Shown: positions 9,302 through 18,198 of the stretch, piece after piece | Layout of the letters: each line of letters starts with the position of its first letter | How positions within the stretch are numbered: the first letter of the stretch is position 1 | Assembly: GCA_965249205.1 (NCBI GenBank) | Contig: CBDFLL010000004.1 | Coordinates: 434,001 to 498,000, forward strand | DNA: 64,000 nt | Origin: JAQBVV01 sp965249205 | GTDB lineage: Bacteria; Acidobacteriota; Vicinamibacteria; Vicinamibacterales; UBA2999 | Direction of reading: 5' to 3' | Position numbers and translations under genes: made by a program | The notes under the pieces: generated by a model | Database searches by the model: none | What the model was told of the DNA's origin: nothing | What the model saw: the letters and a program-made list of their open reading frames with translations, nothing else

Positions 9302-11944
9302 TCAGACATCCAGGTTGGTGACATCGAGCGCGTTGTCTTCGATGAACTTGCGCCGCGGCTCGACCTGGTCGCCCATCAGCGTCGTGAACATCTGATCCGC
9401 CTCAGCATGATCCTCGGCGCGAACCTGGAGCAGTGTGCGGTTGTCCGGATCCATCGTCGTTAACCACAGCGTGTCCGGATTCATCTCACCGAGGCCCTTA
9501 TAGCGGTTTACAGCAACGCCCTTCTTGCCCGCGGAGATGAAGAACTCGACGAACGCATCGACATTGTCGAGTGACGCATCCGCGTCCTTGCGGCCCCGCA
9601 AACCAGCCGTTCGGCCGGTGGCCGGAGCCGCCTTTGCGATCTCGGCTGGATCCGCCGTCTGGGTCGCCGCGTCGTCCGCCCGAGCCGCCTCCTCCACCGC
9701 CCCGTCGGCAGCCGGCGCGCTCAGGTCTTCCGACGCAGCCTCGTCTCCCGAGCCCGCCGTGCTCTTGACGAGCACCGGGAACGTAATGTCGCGAATCTCG
9801 TTGAATGCGGCAAGTAGCGTCCGGTACTCGCCAGACGCGATGAACTCGACGCCAATGGAGAAATTACGTGGATATCCATGGGAGCGGTCTTCGACGGCCA
9901 GGACGAACGCGTTGTGCTCCTCATCCCGGTCGACTGCCACACTCCGAACCGGCGTCGTCATACGTGCCGCGATCACGTCGAGCTTGTCGCGTCGCTCGCA
10001 GAAGCTCTTGTCGCGCGCATCCGCCTGCAGCAAGGCCGAGACAATGTCGGGCGGATTGCCGCGGCGCGTCACCTGCTGCAGCAGCTTGCGGAAGGCCATC
10101 GTGCGCTGCAGCGAGCGCTCCAGCGTTTCACCGAAGATCTCGCCGCCGTCGGCAAGCTTCACCACCCGGGACTCGACCGCTCGATGAATCAGGAAGCTCT
10201 CAAGGGCCCGCTCGTCCTTGATGTAGGTTTCGGTACGTCCGCGCTTCGCGCGGTACAGAGGCGGCTGCGCGATGTAGATGTGCCCTCGATCGATCAGCTG
10301 CGGCATCTGCCGGTACAGGAATGTCAGCAACAGCGTGCGGATGTGTGAGCCGTCCACATCCGCGTCGGTCATGATGATGACGCGATGGTAGCGGAGCTTC
10401 TCGACGTCGAAATCATCGGTGCCGATACCACAGCCGAGCGCCGCGATCATCGTCTTGATCTCGTCGCTCCCGAGCATCTTGTCGAACCGCGCCTTTTCGA
10501 CGTTCAGGATCTTGCCCTTGATCGGTAAGATCGCCTGAAACCGCCGGTCGCGCCCCTGTTTCGCTGAACCGCCCGCCGACTCGCCCTCCACGATGTAGAT
10601 CTCGCTCTGCGCCGGATCGCGTTCCTGACAGTCGGCAAGCTTGCCGGGCAAACTGCTGCCGTCGAGCGCCCCTTTGCGGCGAACGAGATCACGCGCCTTA
10701 CGCGCGGCTTCCCTTGCCCGCGCCGCGTCGATGGCTTTGCCGATGATCCGCTTGGCCACAGCGGGGTTCTCTTCGAGGAACTGTCCGAGCCTGTCGTTGA
10801 CGATCGTTTCGACGATGCCTTTCACCTCGGTGTTGCCAAGCTTCGTCTTCGTCTGTCCCTCGAATTGCGGATTCGGAATCTTGACGCTGATGACACCGGT
10901 CAGGCCCTCGCGAATGTCATCGCCGCCAATCGTGGCGTCCTTCAGATCCTTCGCCAGGTTGTTCTTCACCGCGTATGAGTTGATCGTGCGCGTCAGCGCT
11001 GATCGGAAGCCGGAGAGGTGGGTGCCGCCTTCGTGCGTGTTGATGTTATTGGCGAACGTAAAGACCAGTTCGGAGTACCCATCGTTCCATTGCAACGCAA
11101 TTTCGGCATCGATGCCGTCCTTGTCGCCCCTGATGAACGCTGGGGTGGCGTTGATAATGGTCTTGTTCTTGTTCAGGTGCTGGACGAAGGAAACGATGCC
11201 GCCCTCGTACCGAAACTGATGATTCTTCCCGTCGCGCTCGTCATGAATCGCGATCAGGATGCCGCCGTTGAGAAACGCAAGTTCACGCAGTCGCTGCGCC
11301 AGCGTATCGAAGCTGTACTCGACGGTCTCGAAAATTCGCGCGTCCGGTCTGAATGTGACCTTGGTGCCTCGCCGCTGCGTCGTACCCGTGATTTCCAGGT
11401 CGGCGAGCGGGTCACCGCGTTGGTAACTCTGCTGGTAGACCTGCCCATTGCGCCAGATTTCGAGATCGAGACGCTCCGAGAGCGCGTTGACAACGGAGAC
11501 GCCGACGCCGTGCAACCCACCGGAAACCTTGTAGCTATCGTTGTCGAATTTCCCGCCCGCATGCAGCACGGTCAGCACCACTTCGGCAGCTGACCTGCCG
11601 CTGGCGTGGCGGTCGACGGGGATACCGCGGCCGTTGTCGACGACCGTGATGGAGTTGTCGATGTGGACCGTGACGCTGATCTCGTCACAATACCCGGCAA
11701 GGGCCTCATCAATCGCGTTGTCGACGACCTCGTAGACGAGATGATGTAGCCCGGATGGCCCCGTTGAGCCGATATACATCGCGGGCCGCTTCCGGACCGC
11801 CTCGAGGCCCTCGAGGACTTTGATCTTGTCCGCGTCGTAGTCGGCACCTGAGCCATTACCGTTGGGCCCTGCCACAGCGGACGATTCCGGCGCGAGGTGC
11901 GCTCGCGGGTCACTCGATTGTTGCGGTTGTTCCGTTGGTTCCAC
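9302..11944 (-). CDS. gyrB: DNA gyrase subunit B
   Basis: The ATPase subunit of gyrase. The 880-residue protein has the GHKL ATPase domain (VDNAIDEALAG, DNGRGIPV, GGLHGVGVSVVNALS) and a TOPRIM domain (EIYIVEGESAGGSAKQG, IIMTDADVDGSHI). The C-terminal NRYKGLGEMNPDTLW contacts GyrA. It is longer than short-form GyrB (about 640 residues) because of an internal insertion. Part of that insertion is a low-complexity Ala/Glu/Asp-rich stretch before KGVAVNRYKGLGEMN (about residues 690-780). The start is GTG at 11944, followed by a 40-residue variable N-terminus. Confidence 0.96.
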   Translation of the reverse strand: MEPTEQPQQSSDPRAHLAPESSAVAGPNGNGSGADYDADKIKVLEGLEAVRKRPAMYIGSTGPSGLHHLVYEVVDNAIDEALAGYCDEISVTVHIDNSITVVDNGRGIPVDRHASGRSAAEVVLTVLHAGGKFDNDSYKVSGGLHGVGVSVVNALSERLDLEIWRNGQVYQQSYQRGDPLADLEITGTTQRRGTKVTFRPDARIFETVEYSFDTLAQRLRELAFLNGGILIAIHDERDGKNHQFRYEGGIVSFVQHLNKNKTIINATPAFIRGDKDGIDAEIALQWNDGYSELVFTFANNINTHEGGTHLSGFRSALTRTINSYAVKNNLAKDLKDATIGGDDIREGLTGVISVKIPNPQFEGQTKTKLGNTEVKGIVETIVNDRLGQFLEENPAVAKRIIGKAIDAARAREAARKARDLVRRKGALDGSSLPGKLADCQERDPAQSEIYIVEGESAGGSAKQGRDRRFQAILPIKGKILNVEKARFDKMLGSDEIKTMIAALGCGIGTDDFDVEKLRYHRVIIMTDADVDGSHIRTLLLTFLYRQMPQLIDRGHIYIAQPPLYRAKRGRTETYIKDERALESFLIHRAVESRVVKLADGGEIFGETLERSLQRTMAFRKLLQQVTRRGNPPDIVSALLQADARDKSFCERRDKLDVIAARMTTPVRSVAVDRDEEHNAFVLAVEDRSHGYPRNFSIGVEFIASGEYRTLLAAFNEIRDITFPVLVKSTAGSGDEAASEDLSAPAADGAVEEAARADDAATQTADPAEIAKAAPATGRTAGLRGRKDADASLDNVDAFVEFFISAGKKGVAVNRYKGLGEMNPDTLWLTTMDPDNRTLLQVRAEDHAEADQMFTTLMGDQVEPRRKFIEDNALDVTNLDV

Positions 11945-11981
11945 GCGTGTCCTTGGTTGCCAAGAGGCGTCAGTCCTCCGG

Positions 11982-13085
11982 TCAGATCCTCATCGGCATG
12001 ATCACGTAGGTGTAGTGGTAGCCCTCGGCGCTGACAGGTTTCATGACAGCCTGGCTGACTTCGTCCTTGAGCGACAGCGCAACGACGTCGGTCTCGACGA
12101 CGTTTAGAAAATCCAACACATACTGCGCGTTGAAAGAAATCGCGAGTGGGTCTCCGTCGTACTCCACGGCCAGCTCTTCACGAGCTTCGCCGAATTCCGA
12201 ACTGCTCGAGGTCACGTCGACTTTACCCTTGTCTACTTCAACCTTTACCGATCGTGAGCGTTCGTTCGACAGGAGCGCTACACGTTTAACAGCGTTGGCT
12301 AGTCTCTCTCGCTCGAACTCGATGGTTTTATCGTTTTCCTTCGGGATCACGCGTTCGTACGCGGGAAACTGGCCGTCGATCATTCGAGAGATGAGTACGC
12401 GGTCGCCGACCTCGAAGAACAAATGATTCTCCCCGCTCTCAAAGAGCACGTCTCCCTCCCCTTCGGCGAGCAGTTTTCCGAGCTCAAGAATCGTCTTTTT
12501 CGGCAGAATGACGCCGACTTCTTCGGTCACGCCGACGGTATGCGTCACCTCGACAAGCGCCAGACGGTGTCCGTCGGTTGCCACCATTGCAAGGCTGTCT
12601 GGCTTCAACACGAACTTCGCGCCATTTAGGAAAAACCGGGTGTCTTCTCCTGTAATCGTAAACTGGGTTTTGGCGACCATTTCTTTTAACGCGCTCCGCG
12701 GAAGCGTCGCGCGCGCTGTACCGCTCGCCTCGGGCAGCGTTGGAAAATCCTCGCGCGGTAACGTCTGCATGCGCGAGTCGAATCGATCGGCCGCGACTTT
12801 GACGCCACTCTTGTCTTCCTCGATCCGAACATCTGTTTCCGGGAGCGCTCGAAGAATTTCGTAGAGCTTCTTTGCTGGCAGCGTCAACGAACCAGCCTTG
12901 CCAACCTTTGCTGCGCATCGACTGCGAAGGGCCACCTCAAGATCGGTGGCGAGTAGTCTGACTTCGTCCCCGTTCGCCTCGATCAAAACGTTGGCGAGAA
13001 TCGGAATGGTATTTTTTCTTTCCACGATTCCCTGAAAAAGCTGCAGTTCTTGCAGAAGGTCATTTTTGCGAACAACGAGTTGCAT
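11982..13085 (-). CDS. dnaN: DNA polymerase III beta subunit (sliding clamp)
   Basis: DnaN forms the ring-shaped dimer that tethers DNA polymerase III to the template. The 367-residue length and three-domain pattern are typical. It starts MQLVVRKNDLLQELQLFQGIVE and ends in the conserved YTYVIMPMRI-type tail, part of the binding pocket for clamp-interacting peptides. It lies between gyrB and dnaA on the minus strand, in the classical dnaA-dnaN order. Confidence 0.96.
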   Translation of the reverse strand: MQLVVRKNDLLQELQLFQGIVERKNTIPILANVLIEANGDEVRLLATDLEVALRSRCAAKVGKAGSLTLPAKKLYEILRALPETDVRIEEDKSGVKVAADRFDSRMQTLPREDFPTLPEASGTARATLPRSALKEMVAKTQFTITGEDTRFFLNGAKFVLKPDSLAMVATDGHRLALVEVTHTVGVTEEVGVILPKKTILELGKLLAEGEGDVLFESGENHLFFEVGDRVLISRMIDGQFPAYERVIPKENDKTIEFERERLANAVKRVALLSNERSRSVKVEVDKGKVDVTSSSSEFGEAREELAVEYDGDPLAISFNAQYVLDFLNVVETDVVALSLKDEVSQAVMKPVSAEGYHYTYVIMPMRI

Positions 13086-13348
13086 AGGCGTGTGGTGACC
13101 TCAGGCGGAGTGATGGACGACTCTCAGAAGATCCTCTTTAGAGGAGAAGAAATAATAGTGAATTATATAGGAATAAGGTGCTGTGTAAAACCGGAAAATG
13201 ATGGCGTTAATCCTTCAATACCAGTGGTTTAGGGTCTACCAAAAGCTGAGGATCAGAGAGGGATAGATCGAGGAAAAAAGAAAAGTTATAAAAGGTCTCG
13301 GTAATATTAACAACTTCTGTCGGCGGGGACCTGTGGAGAACTCAGAAT
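13086..13348. other. AT-rich dnaN-dnaA intergenic region, possible unwinding element
   Basis: This 263-bp gap is strikingly AT-rich for this genome: by hand count about 63% A+T over 13141-13320. It contains runs such as AATAATAGTGAATTATATAG and GTAATATTAACAA. One DnaA-box-like site (TGTGGAGAA, 13332-13340, one mismatch from the inverted consensus) lies next to the dnaA stop. The composition suits a DNA-unwinding element of a bipartite origin, or simply the dnaN promoter region. No gene is seen here. Confidence 0.4.
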
Positions 13349-14689
13349 CTAGTGAAATGACTTAATAAAATTCTCGATCAAGCTGTTGAAATCTGGGTCT
13401 TTTTTACGGAGTTCCGTAATCTTTTTGAGCGAGTGAATAACCGTCGAATGGTGTTTTCCACCGAAACTGCGTCCAATCTCCGGGAGGGACGCCTGGGTGA
13501 GTGACTTACAGAGATACATGCCGATCTGGCGAGGCATCGCGACAGATTTCGAATTATTTCGCGACTTCAGATCACCTATTTTAAGTTGGTAGTACTCCGA
13601 GACAAAACGCTGAATGGCCTCGATCGTGACGGCTTTATCGTCCTGGTCGATGACATTCTTCAGCACGTCCTGGGTGAGTTCAAGCGTGATCTCGCGACCC
13701 GTTAGCGATGCGTAGGCAATGAGTCGAATTAGCGACCCCTCAAGTTCTCGAACGTTCGACTTGATACGTCCCGCAATGTACATGGCAACACCATCGGGCA
13801 ACGGCACAGCTTCCGCTTCAGCCTTACGTTTCAGAATCGCCACGCGGGTTTCGATATCGGGAGGATGAATATCGGCGATCAAGCCCCATTCGAAGCGTGA
13901 TCGGAGTCGCTCCTCAAGGGCAGGAATCTCGTGAGGTGGTCGGTCGCCGCTCAGAACGATCTGTTTCTGCGCGTCGTAAAGGGCGTTAAATGTGTGAAAA
14001 AACTCCGTTTGCGTCCCCTCTTTGCCCGAGACGAACTGGATGTCATCGACGAGCAAGACATCGACGGACCGATAGGTTTCCCGAAAATCTAGAATACGGT
14101 CATAGCGCAGGGCATTGATCATCTCGTTCATGAAGCGCTCGGAAGAGATGTAGGTGAGCTTCAACAAGGAATCGTGTTGCAGCACGTACTGCCCGATCGC
14201 GTGCATCAAATGAGTCTTTCCAAGTCCCACTCCGCCGTAAATAAACAACGGATTGTAGGAGCGTGACGGTGCTTCGGCGACCGCTTGACACGCTGCATGC
14301 GCGAACTGATTCGACGGACCAACGATGAACGTGTCGAACGTATAACGCTGGATGAGGCCGGCCGATGAGGAGGCCATCGACGTGACGGAAGCCGAGAACC
14401 CTCCCCGAGGGGCTGGCGTGTCGTCCGGCGGTTGCGGCGCCTCGGCTGCCCCTTCAGCGACGAAGACGAATTCAGCCCCGGGCCGTCGGACCTCGGCCAG
14501 CGCCTCGGAGAGCACCACCGAGTAATGCTTCGTGAGCCAGTCCTTGAAGAGCAGGCTCGGCACCCTCACCGTGATCGAGTTCCCGGCGTCCCCTACAAAC
14601 GCCGTGGGCTTGAACCAGGTGTAAAAGCTGTGGCGGTTAACCTTCGTCTCGACTCGGGAAAGAATCAGGTCCCAGATGCTGACGTCCAT
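13349..14689 (-). CDS. dnaA: chromosomal replication initiator protein DnaA
   Basis: DnaA binds DnaA boxes at oriC and melts the origin with ATP. Domains: N-terminal DnaB-interaction domain (SIWDLILSRVETKVNRHSF), a variable linker, an AAA+ core with Walker A GGVGLGKTHLMHAIG and Walker B VLLVDDIQF, and the C-terminal DNA-binding domain with the signature GGKHHSTVIHSL. A longer open frame reaches 14758, but the ATG at 14689 begins the conserved domain I and gives 446 residues, typical for the family. The gene points away from the 14690-15075 gap that carries a DnaA-box pair. Confidence 0.96.
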   Translation of the reverse strand: MDVSIWDLILSRVETKVNRHSFYTWFKPTAFVGDAGNSITVRVPSLLFKDWLTKHYSVVLSEALAEVRRPGAEFVFVAEGAAEAPQPPDDTPAPRGGFSASVTSMASSSAGLIQRYTFDTFIVGPSNQFAHAACQAVAEAPSRSYNPLFIYGGVGLGKTHLMHAIGQYVLQHDSLLKLTYISSERFMNEMINALRYDRILDFRETYRSVDVLLVDDIQFVSGKEGTQTEFFHTFNALYDAQKQIVLSGDRPPHEIPALEERLRSRFEWGLIADIHPPDIETRVAILKRKAEAEAVPLPDGVAMYIAGRIKSNVRELEGSLIRLIAYASLTGREITLELTQDVLKNVIDQDDKAVTIEAIQRFVSEYYQLKIGDLKSRNNSKSVAMPRQIGMYLCKSLTQASLPEIGRSFGGKHHSTVIHSLKKITELRKKDPDFNSLIENFIKSFH

Positions 14690-15075
14690 CGAACTATGAC
14701 TTGAAAAACCTGAACAAATTGGACTTTCGCCTTCGCGAGGCCTAGGTATTACGGCCAATTCTCCGGATCATGATCGCAAAAGCCTGCAAAACAGGCCCTC
14801 CGATCACTTTCGCCTCGTCGGAGACTACAGAAAATCGACGTTTCTGCGCCAAGACGCTCGATTTAGCCCTGTTTTCCACAGCTTTTTCAACAGCTGTGGA
14901 AAACTTGGGGACCAAACCAAAGCGGCTAATTCGCCGGCGTGAGGTCGCGACTGTAGCACACTGGAATTGTCCTCGGGGGTCGTGTCCGTGTTTGACACTC
15001 CGCATGAGCCACGACTAGTATTAGCAGTTCCCCACGCAAGACGCGTGCGACCAGCTCCGCAAGACCAGGATCAGC
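14690..15075. other. dnaA-rpmH intergenic region, candidate oriC
   Basis: A 386-bp gene-free region between divergent dnaA and rpmH, the classic origin position. It contains an inverted pair of DnaA-box-like sites: TTTTCCACA at 14872-14880 and TGTGGAAAA at 14895-14903, 14 bp apart, each one base from TTATCCACA or its complement. Strand coding polarity switches here (minus on the left, plus on the right), and parS/parAB lie about 7 kb away, both supporting an origin. The right end holds the rpmH promoter. Confidence 0.6.
14992..15021 (+). promoter_or_regulatory. rpmH promoter
   Basis: TTGACA (14992-14997), an 18-bp spacer and TAGTAT (15016-15021) form a good housekeeping sigma-70-type promoter about 55 bp upstream of the rpmH ATG. 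rpmH genes usually carry strong promoters, so the match is meaningful. Confidence 0.6.
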
Positions 15076-15228
15076 ATGAAGGGCAAGCGTACCTACCAAC
15101 CCAATACCCGTCGCCGCCGCAAGAAGCACGGCTTTCGCGTCAGAATGGCGACGAAGAACGGTCGAATTGTGCTCAAGCGACGTCGGGCCAAGGGCCGCAA
15201 GCGATTGACCGTTGCTGACGAAGGTTAG
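15076..15228 (+). CDS. rpmH: 50S ribosomal protein L34
   Basis: Translation of 15076-15228 gives a 50-residue, very basic protein starting MKGKRTYQPNTRRRRKKHGF, with GRIVLKRRRAKGRKRLT near the end, which is L34. L34 sits on the large ribosomal subunit near the exit-tunnel region. The gene precedes rnpA by 26 bp in the usual rpmH-rnpA-yidD-yidC order. Confidence 0.97.
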   Translation: MKGKRTYQPNTRRRRKKHGFRVRMATKNGRIVLKRRRAKGRKRLTVADEG

Positions 15229-15254
15229 TCGCGGAGAGTCCAACAGGAGCCTGT

Positions 15255-15659
15255 ATGAGGGGACAGGCGCTGTCTGCCGCCGAGCGCATCCGCCGCCGGC
15301 CCGAATTCGAGCGCGTCTACAAGTCGGGGGCGAAGGCGCACGGTCGGTTTATGACCGTGTTCGTGTTGCCGAACGGCGGTGCGTGCGCACGACTCGGCGT
15401 GGCGGCGACCCGGAAGATCGGTTCGTCGGTTGATCGCAGTCGTGCCAAGCGGCTGGCCCGGGAGATCTTCCGTCGTCACAAGACGGCACGTGCGCTCGAC
15501 ATCGTCGTCGTTCCGCGGCGGGACATGCTCGACGCGACTTTCCGGAACCTTGAAGCTGACTACAACACCACGCTTCAGCGCAGCGGACGGAGTGCCGCGG
15601 CCTCCAAGCCGGGTCGGCCTCGCGGCCACCGGGATCCTCGGCCTGCTCAGGGGATATAA
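15255..15659 (+). CDS. rnpA: ribonuclease P protein component
   Basis: The protein cofactor of RNase P, which trims tRNA 5' leaders. The 134-residue basic protein contains the start motif (LSAAERIRRRPEFERVYKSG) and the RNR-like signature VDRSRAKRLAREIFRRHK, close to the family consensus (RNxxKRxxRE). The N-terminal strand FMTVFVLPN is normal. Its last 20 or so residues (Arg/Pro/Gly-rich) run over the start of yidD in another frame. Confidence 0.93.
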   Translation: MRGQALSAAERIRRRPEFERVYKSGAKAHGRFMTVFVLPNGGACARLGVAATRKIGSSVDRSRAKRLAREIFRRHKTARALDIVVVPRRDMLDATFRNLEADYNTTLQRSGRSAAASKPGRPRGHRDPRPAQGI

Positions 15660-15834
15660 GGCCCTCATCTCACCGCTGTTTACAGGGTGCTGTCGGTTCT
15701 ATCCCTCGTGTGCGGACTACATGAGCGAGGCGGTAGAGATCCACGGGGCTTGGCGCGGTACGTGGCTCGGTGTGCGCCGACTGTCGCGATGCCATCCGTT
15801 CGGACGCCACGGCGTCGACCCGGTACCACGGTAG
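15592..15834 (+). CDS. yidD: membrane protein insertion efficiency factor YidD
   Basis: A small (80-residue) protein that helps YidC/Sec-dependent membrane insertion. The frame reads GYKALISPLFTGCCRFYPSC, then ADYMSEAVEIHGAW and RLSRCHPFG, which is the YidD/Haemolytic domain with its conserved cysteines. The likely start is GTG at 15592, which overlaps the 3' end of rnpA by 68 bp; no ATG is available before the conserved region. The TAG stop at 15832-15834 abuts yidC. The order rpmH-rnpA-yidD-yidC supports the call. Confidence 0.85.
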   Translation: MPRPPSRVGLAATGILGLLRGYKALISPLFTGCCRFYPSCADYMSEAVEIHGAWRGTWLGVRRLSRCHPFGRHGVDPVPR

Positions 15835-15839
15835 TGCCA

Positions 15840-17636
15840 ATGGAGCGCCGCGTTCTCGTCGCCGTGTTCTTGTCTTTCCTGGTGCTCTACGGCTACCAGA
15901 CCCTCGTGCTGCCGCCGCCGTTGCCGCCCGAAGCGCAGGTCCAGCCAGCCACCCCAGGCGCACCGACTGGTGTAGCGCCGGAGGAACCGCAGGTGACGCC
16001 GCCGGGGACGCCGCCCGCGACGGCCAGGCCAGCACCGGCCGCCGCGTCCGTTCCCCCCGGTGAACCCGCCTCGGCGCCGGCTGCACCGGCGGCAGTGGTG
16101 ATTGGAGCTGAGGTCGAGCGCGAAATCGTCGTCGAAACAGCGACTGTTGAGGCAACGCTTTCGAATCGGGGTGGCCGAATTCTTCACTGGCGCCTCAAAA
16201 CGTACGAAGACAGCCTCGGCCAGCCCGTCGACCTCGTACCGTCGGATCTGCCTCCCGGTTCGCCAACACCCTTCGAGCTGCGCGTGGACGATGACGGGAT
16301 CACCGACCGGCTCAATACGGCGTTGTACCGGGTCACCGGTGACAGCGCCGGCCGTGTGGATGCACAGGCCGGCGAGGCGAGTCTGCTCTTCGAATTCGAG
16401 GACGCCACCGGCCTGCGGGCACGCAAGGAATTGCGGTTCGATCCGCAGAACTACCTGATTGCCTTCTCCGCGGTCGTCGAGGACAGCGGTGTTGCCTTGA
16501 ATCCCACCGTGCTCTGGGGACCCGGACTCTCTGATTCCGGCGCACAGGCCGGCGGGGGTGGCTTTCTGACCGGTAACTACACACAGCCTCCACAGGGGAT
16601 TTATCATCTCGATGGGAGCGTCGAACGGCTGACGGGCGGCGATCTCGAGGAGCAATCCGCCCATGAGGGGCCGTTTCGGTTCGTGGGCATCGACGATCAC
16701 TATTTCATCGCCGCCGCGCTCAACCCCGGTCAGGTCCGAGTTGAGTACCAACCTTCGTCTATCGCCGGCCTGGAGGAGACGCAGCGGGTCCTGGTCTCGC
16801 AGAGCTTCACGTTTCCCGGCCCGCCCGAGAACGTGCAGTTCTTCTACGGCCCGAAGCAGCTGGATCTGCTGAGGTCGGTGGATGCGGAGCTTGTCCGGGC
16901 CATCAATTTCGGAATCTTCGGATGGCTGGCGGTGCCGCTGCTCGGCGCCCTGCAGTGGATCTACGGATTCGCCGGTAACTACGGCTGGTCGATCGTGCTG
17001 CTCACGCTATTGATCAACGTGTTCATCGCACCGCTCCGCCACAAGAGTGTTGTGTCGATGCGGAAGATGCAGGTTGTGCAGCCGCAGATGAAGGCGATTC
17101 AGGAGCGGTACGCCGGCCTGAAGAAGACCGACCCGGCCCGGCAGAAGATGAACACGGAGATCATGGCGCTCTACAAGGAGAAGGGTGTGAACCCGGCGGG
17201 CGGCTGCGTGCCGATGCTGCTCCAGTTTCCGGTCCTGCTCGCGTTCTATTCGATGCTGGGCCAGTCGATAGAGCTCCGTGGCGCCGACTTCGGTTTCTGG
17301 ATTCACGACCTCTCACAGCCTGACCCGTACTACATCATCCCGGTCCTGATGGCCGGGACGATGTTCTGGCAGACCAAGATCATGCCGTCGACGGCGGATC
17401 CTGCGCAGCAGAAGATCATGATGCTCATGCCGCTCATGTTCACGTTCTTCTTTCTGGCGGCGCCAAGCGGCCTGGTCATGTACTGGTTCGTCAGCAATCT
17501 GTGGGCGGTCGGCCAGCAGTACTTCACGCTCTGGATGATCGGTCCCGTCACTGTGCCGACAGTCCGCCCACCGGCTGAGCGCCGACTGAAGAAGGCGGGT
17601 TCCGGTCGCACGACCAAGGCGGAGAAGGGAACGTAA
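15840..17636 (+). CDS. yidC: membrane protein insertase YidC
   Basis: YidC inserts and folds inner-membrane proteins alone or with SecYEG. The N-terminal helix (VLVAVFLSFLVLYGYQTLVL) is followed by a Pro/Ala-rich linker, a large periplasmic P1 beta-sandwich domain (about residues 90-330) and the conserved C-terminal core. The core includes NYGWSIVLLTLLINVFIAPL, the cytosolic hairpin with KMQVVQPQMKAIQERY, and NPAGGCVPMLLQFPVL. It is 598 residues from the ATG at 15840; a GTG at 15834 overlapping the yidD stop is also possible. The length is that of the long Gram-negative form, which implies an outer membrane. Confidence 0.95.
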   Translation: MERRVLVAVFLSFLVLYGYQTLVLPPPLPPEAQVQPATPGAPTGVAPEEPQVTPPGTPPATARPAPAAASVPPGEPASAPAAPAAVVIGAEVEREIVVETATVEATLSNRGGRILHWRLKTYEDSLGQPVDLVPSDLPPGSPTPFELRVDDDGITDRLNTALYRVTGDSAGRVDAQAGEASLLFEFEDATGLRARKELRFDPQNYLIAFSAVVEDSGVALNPTVLWGPGLSDSGAQAGGGGFLTGNYTQPPQGIYHLDGSVERLTGGDLEEQSAHEGPFRFVGIDDHYFIAAALNPGQVRVEYQPSSIAGLEETQRVLVSQSFTFPGPPENVQFFYGPKQLDLLRSVDAELVRAINFGIFGWLAVPLLGALQWIYGFAGNYGWSIVLLTLLINVFIAPLRHKSVVSMRKMQVVQPQMKAIQERYAGLKKTDPARQKMNTEIMALYKEKGVNPAGGCVPMLLQFPVLLAFYSMLGQSIELRGADFGFWIHDLSQPDPYYIIPVLMAGTMFWQTKIMPSTADPAQQKIMMLMPLMFTFFFLAAPSGLVMYWFVSNLWAVGQQYFTLWMIGPVTVPTVRPPAERRLKKAGSGRTTKAEKGT

Positions 17637-17705
17637 ACAACGTGCTGCTTCTCGGCGTGCGAAGGGCGCCGAGGGCGAGATAGCGGCGTACGACCGAGAC
17701 AACTT

Positions 17706-18156
17706 ATGTCACTGACAACCGAGATCGCTGAGTTCCTGCAGCACGTCGTCGCAGCGATGGGCATGACGCTGTCACCGACCATTGAGGAGACCCCGGACGG
17801 CACACCGCATCAACCTCGAAGGAGAGGACGGCGGCGTGTTGGTCCGGCGCGACGGAGAAGGGCTCCAGGCGTTGCAACATTTGACGGCTACGGCGTTCCG
17901 CCGACAGCTTGGCGGCGATCAGCGCATCGTCGTGGACTGCAATGGGTTTCGCAAGGACAAGGATCTGGAAGTGAAGCAGATGGCGCGGTTCAACGCGGAG
18001 AAGGCGAAGTCGTCCGGAGCGGCTCAGGAAATGGGGCCGCTCAATCCGTACGAGCGCCGGATCGTGCATCTCGCGATCGCGGAGGATCCCGGTGCGACAT
18101 CGGAGAGCATCGGAGACGCGTTTATGAAGACGGTTATTATCTCGACGACCAAGTAG
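17706..18156 (+). pseudogene. jag: Jag/KhpB-type KH-R3H RNA-binding protein, interrupted by a +1 frameshift
   Basis: Jag (KhpB/EloR) is a single-stranded nucleic acid-binding protein found beside yidC. The ATG at 17706 opens a frame reading MSLTTEIAEFLQHVVAAMGM...EETPDGT, which then leaves homology. The +1 frame continues with RINLEGEDGGVLV, GEGLQALQHLTATAFRR (KH domain), then NPYERRIVHLAIAEDPG and IGDAFMKTVIIS (R3H domain), stopping at 18156. Dropping one C from CACACCGC (the CC at 17805-17806) joins the halves as DGTRINLEGED, exactly the family pattern. This is either an assembly/sequencing error or a real frameshift in an otherwise intact gene. The KH loop reads RRDG rather than GxxG. Confidence 0.75.
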
Positions 18157-18198
18157 GCCGGGCGTCGGGCGCGGCAGTCAGCCACTGGTAGTCGGCCC

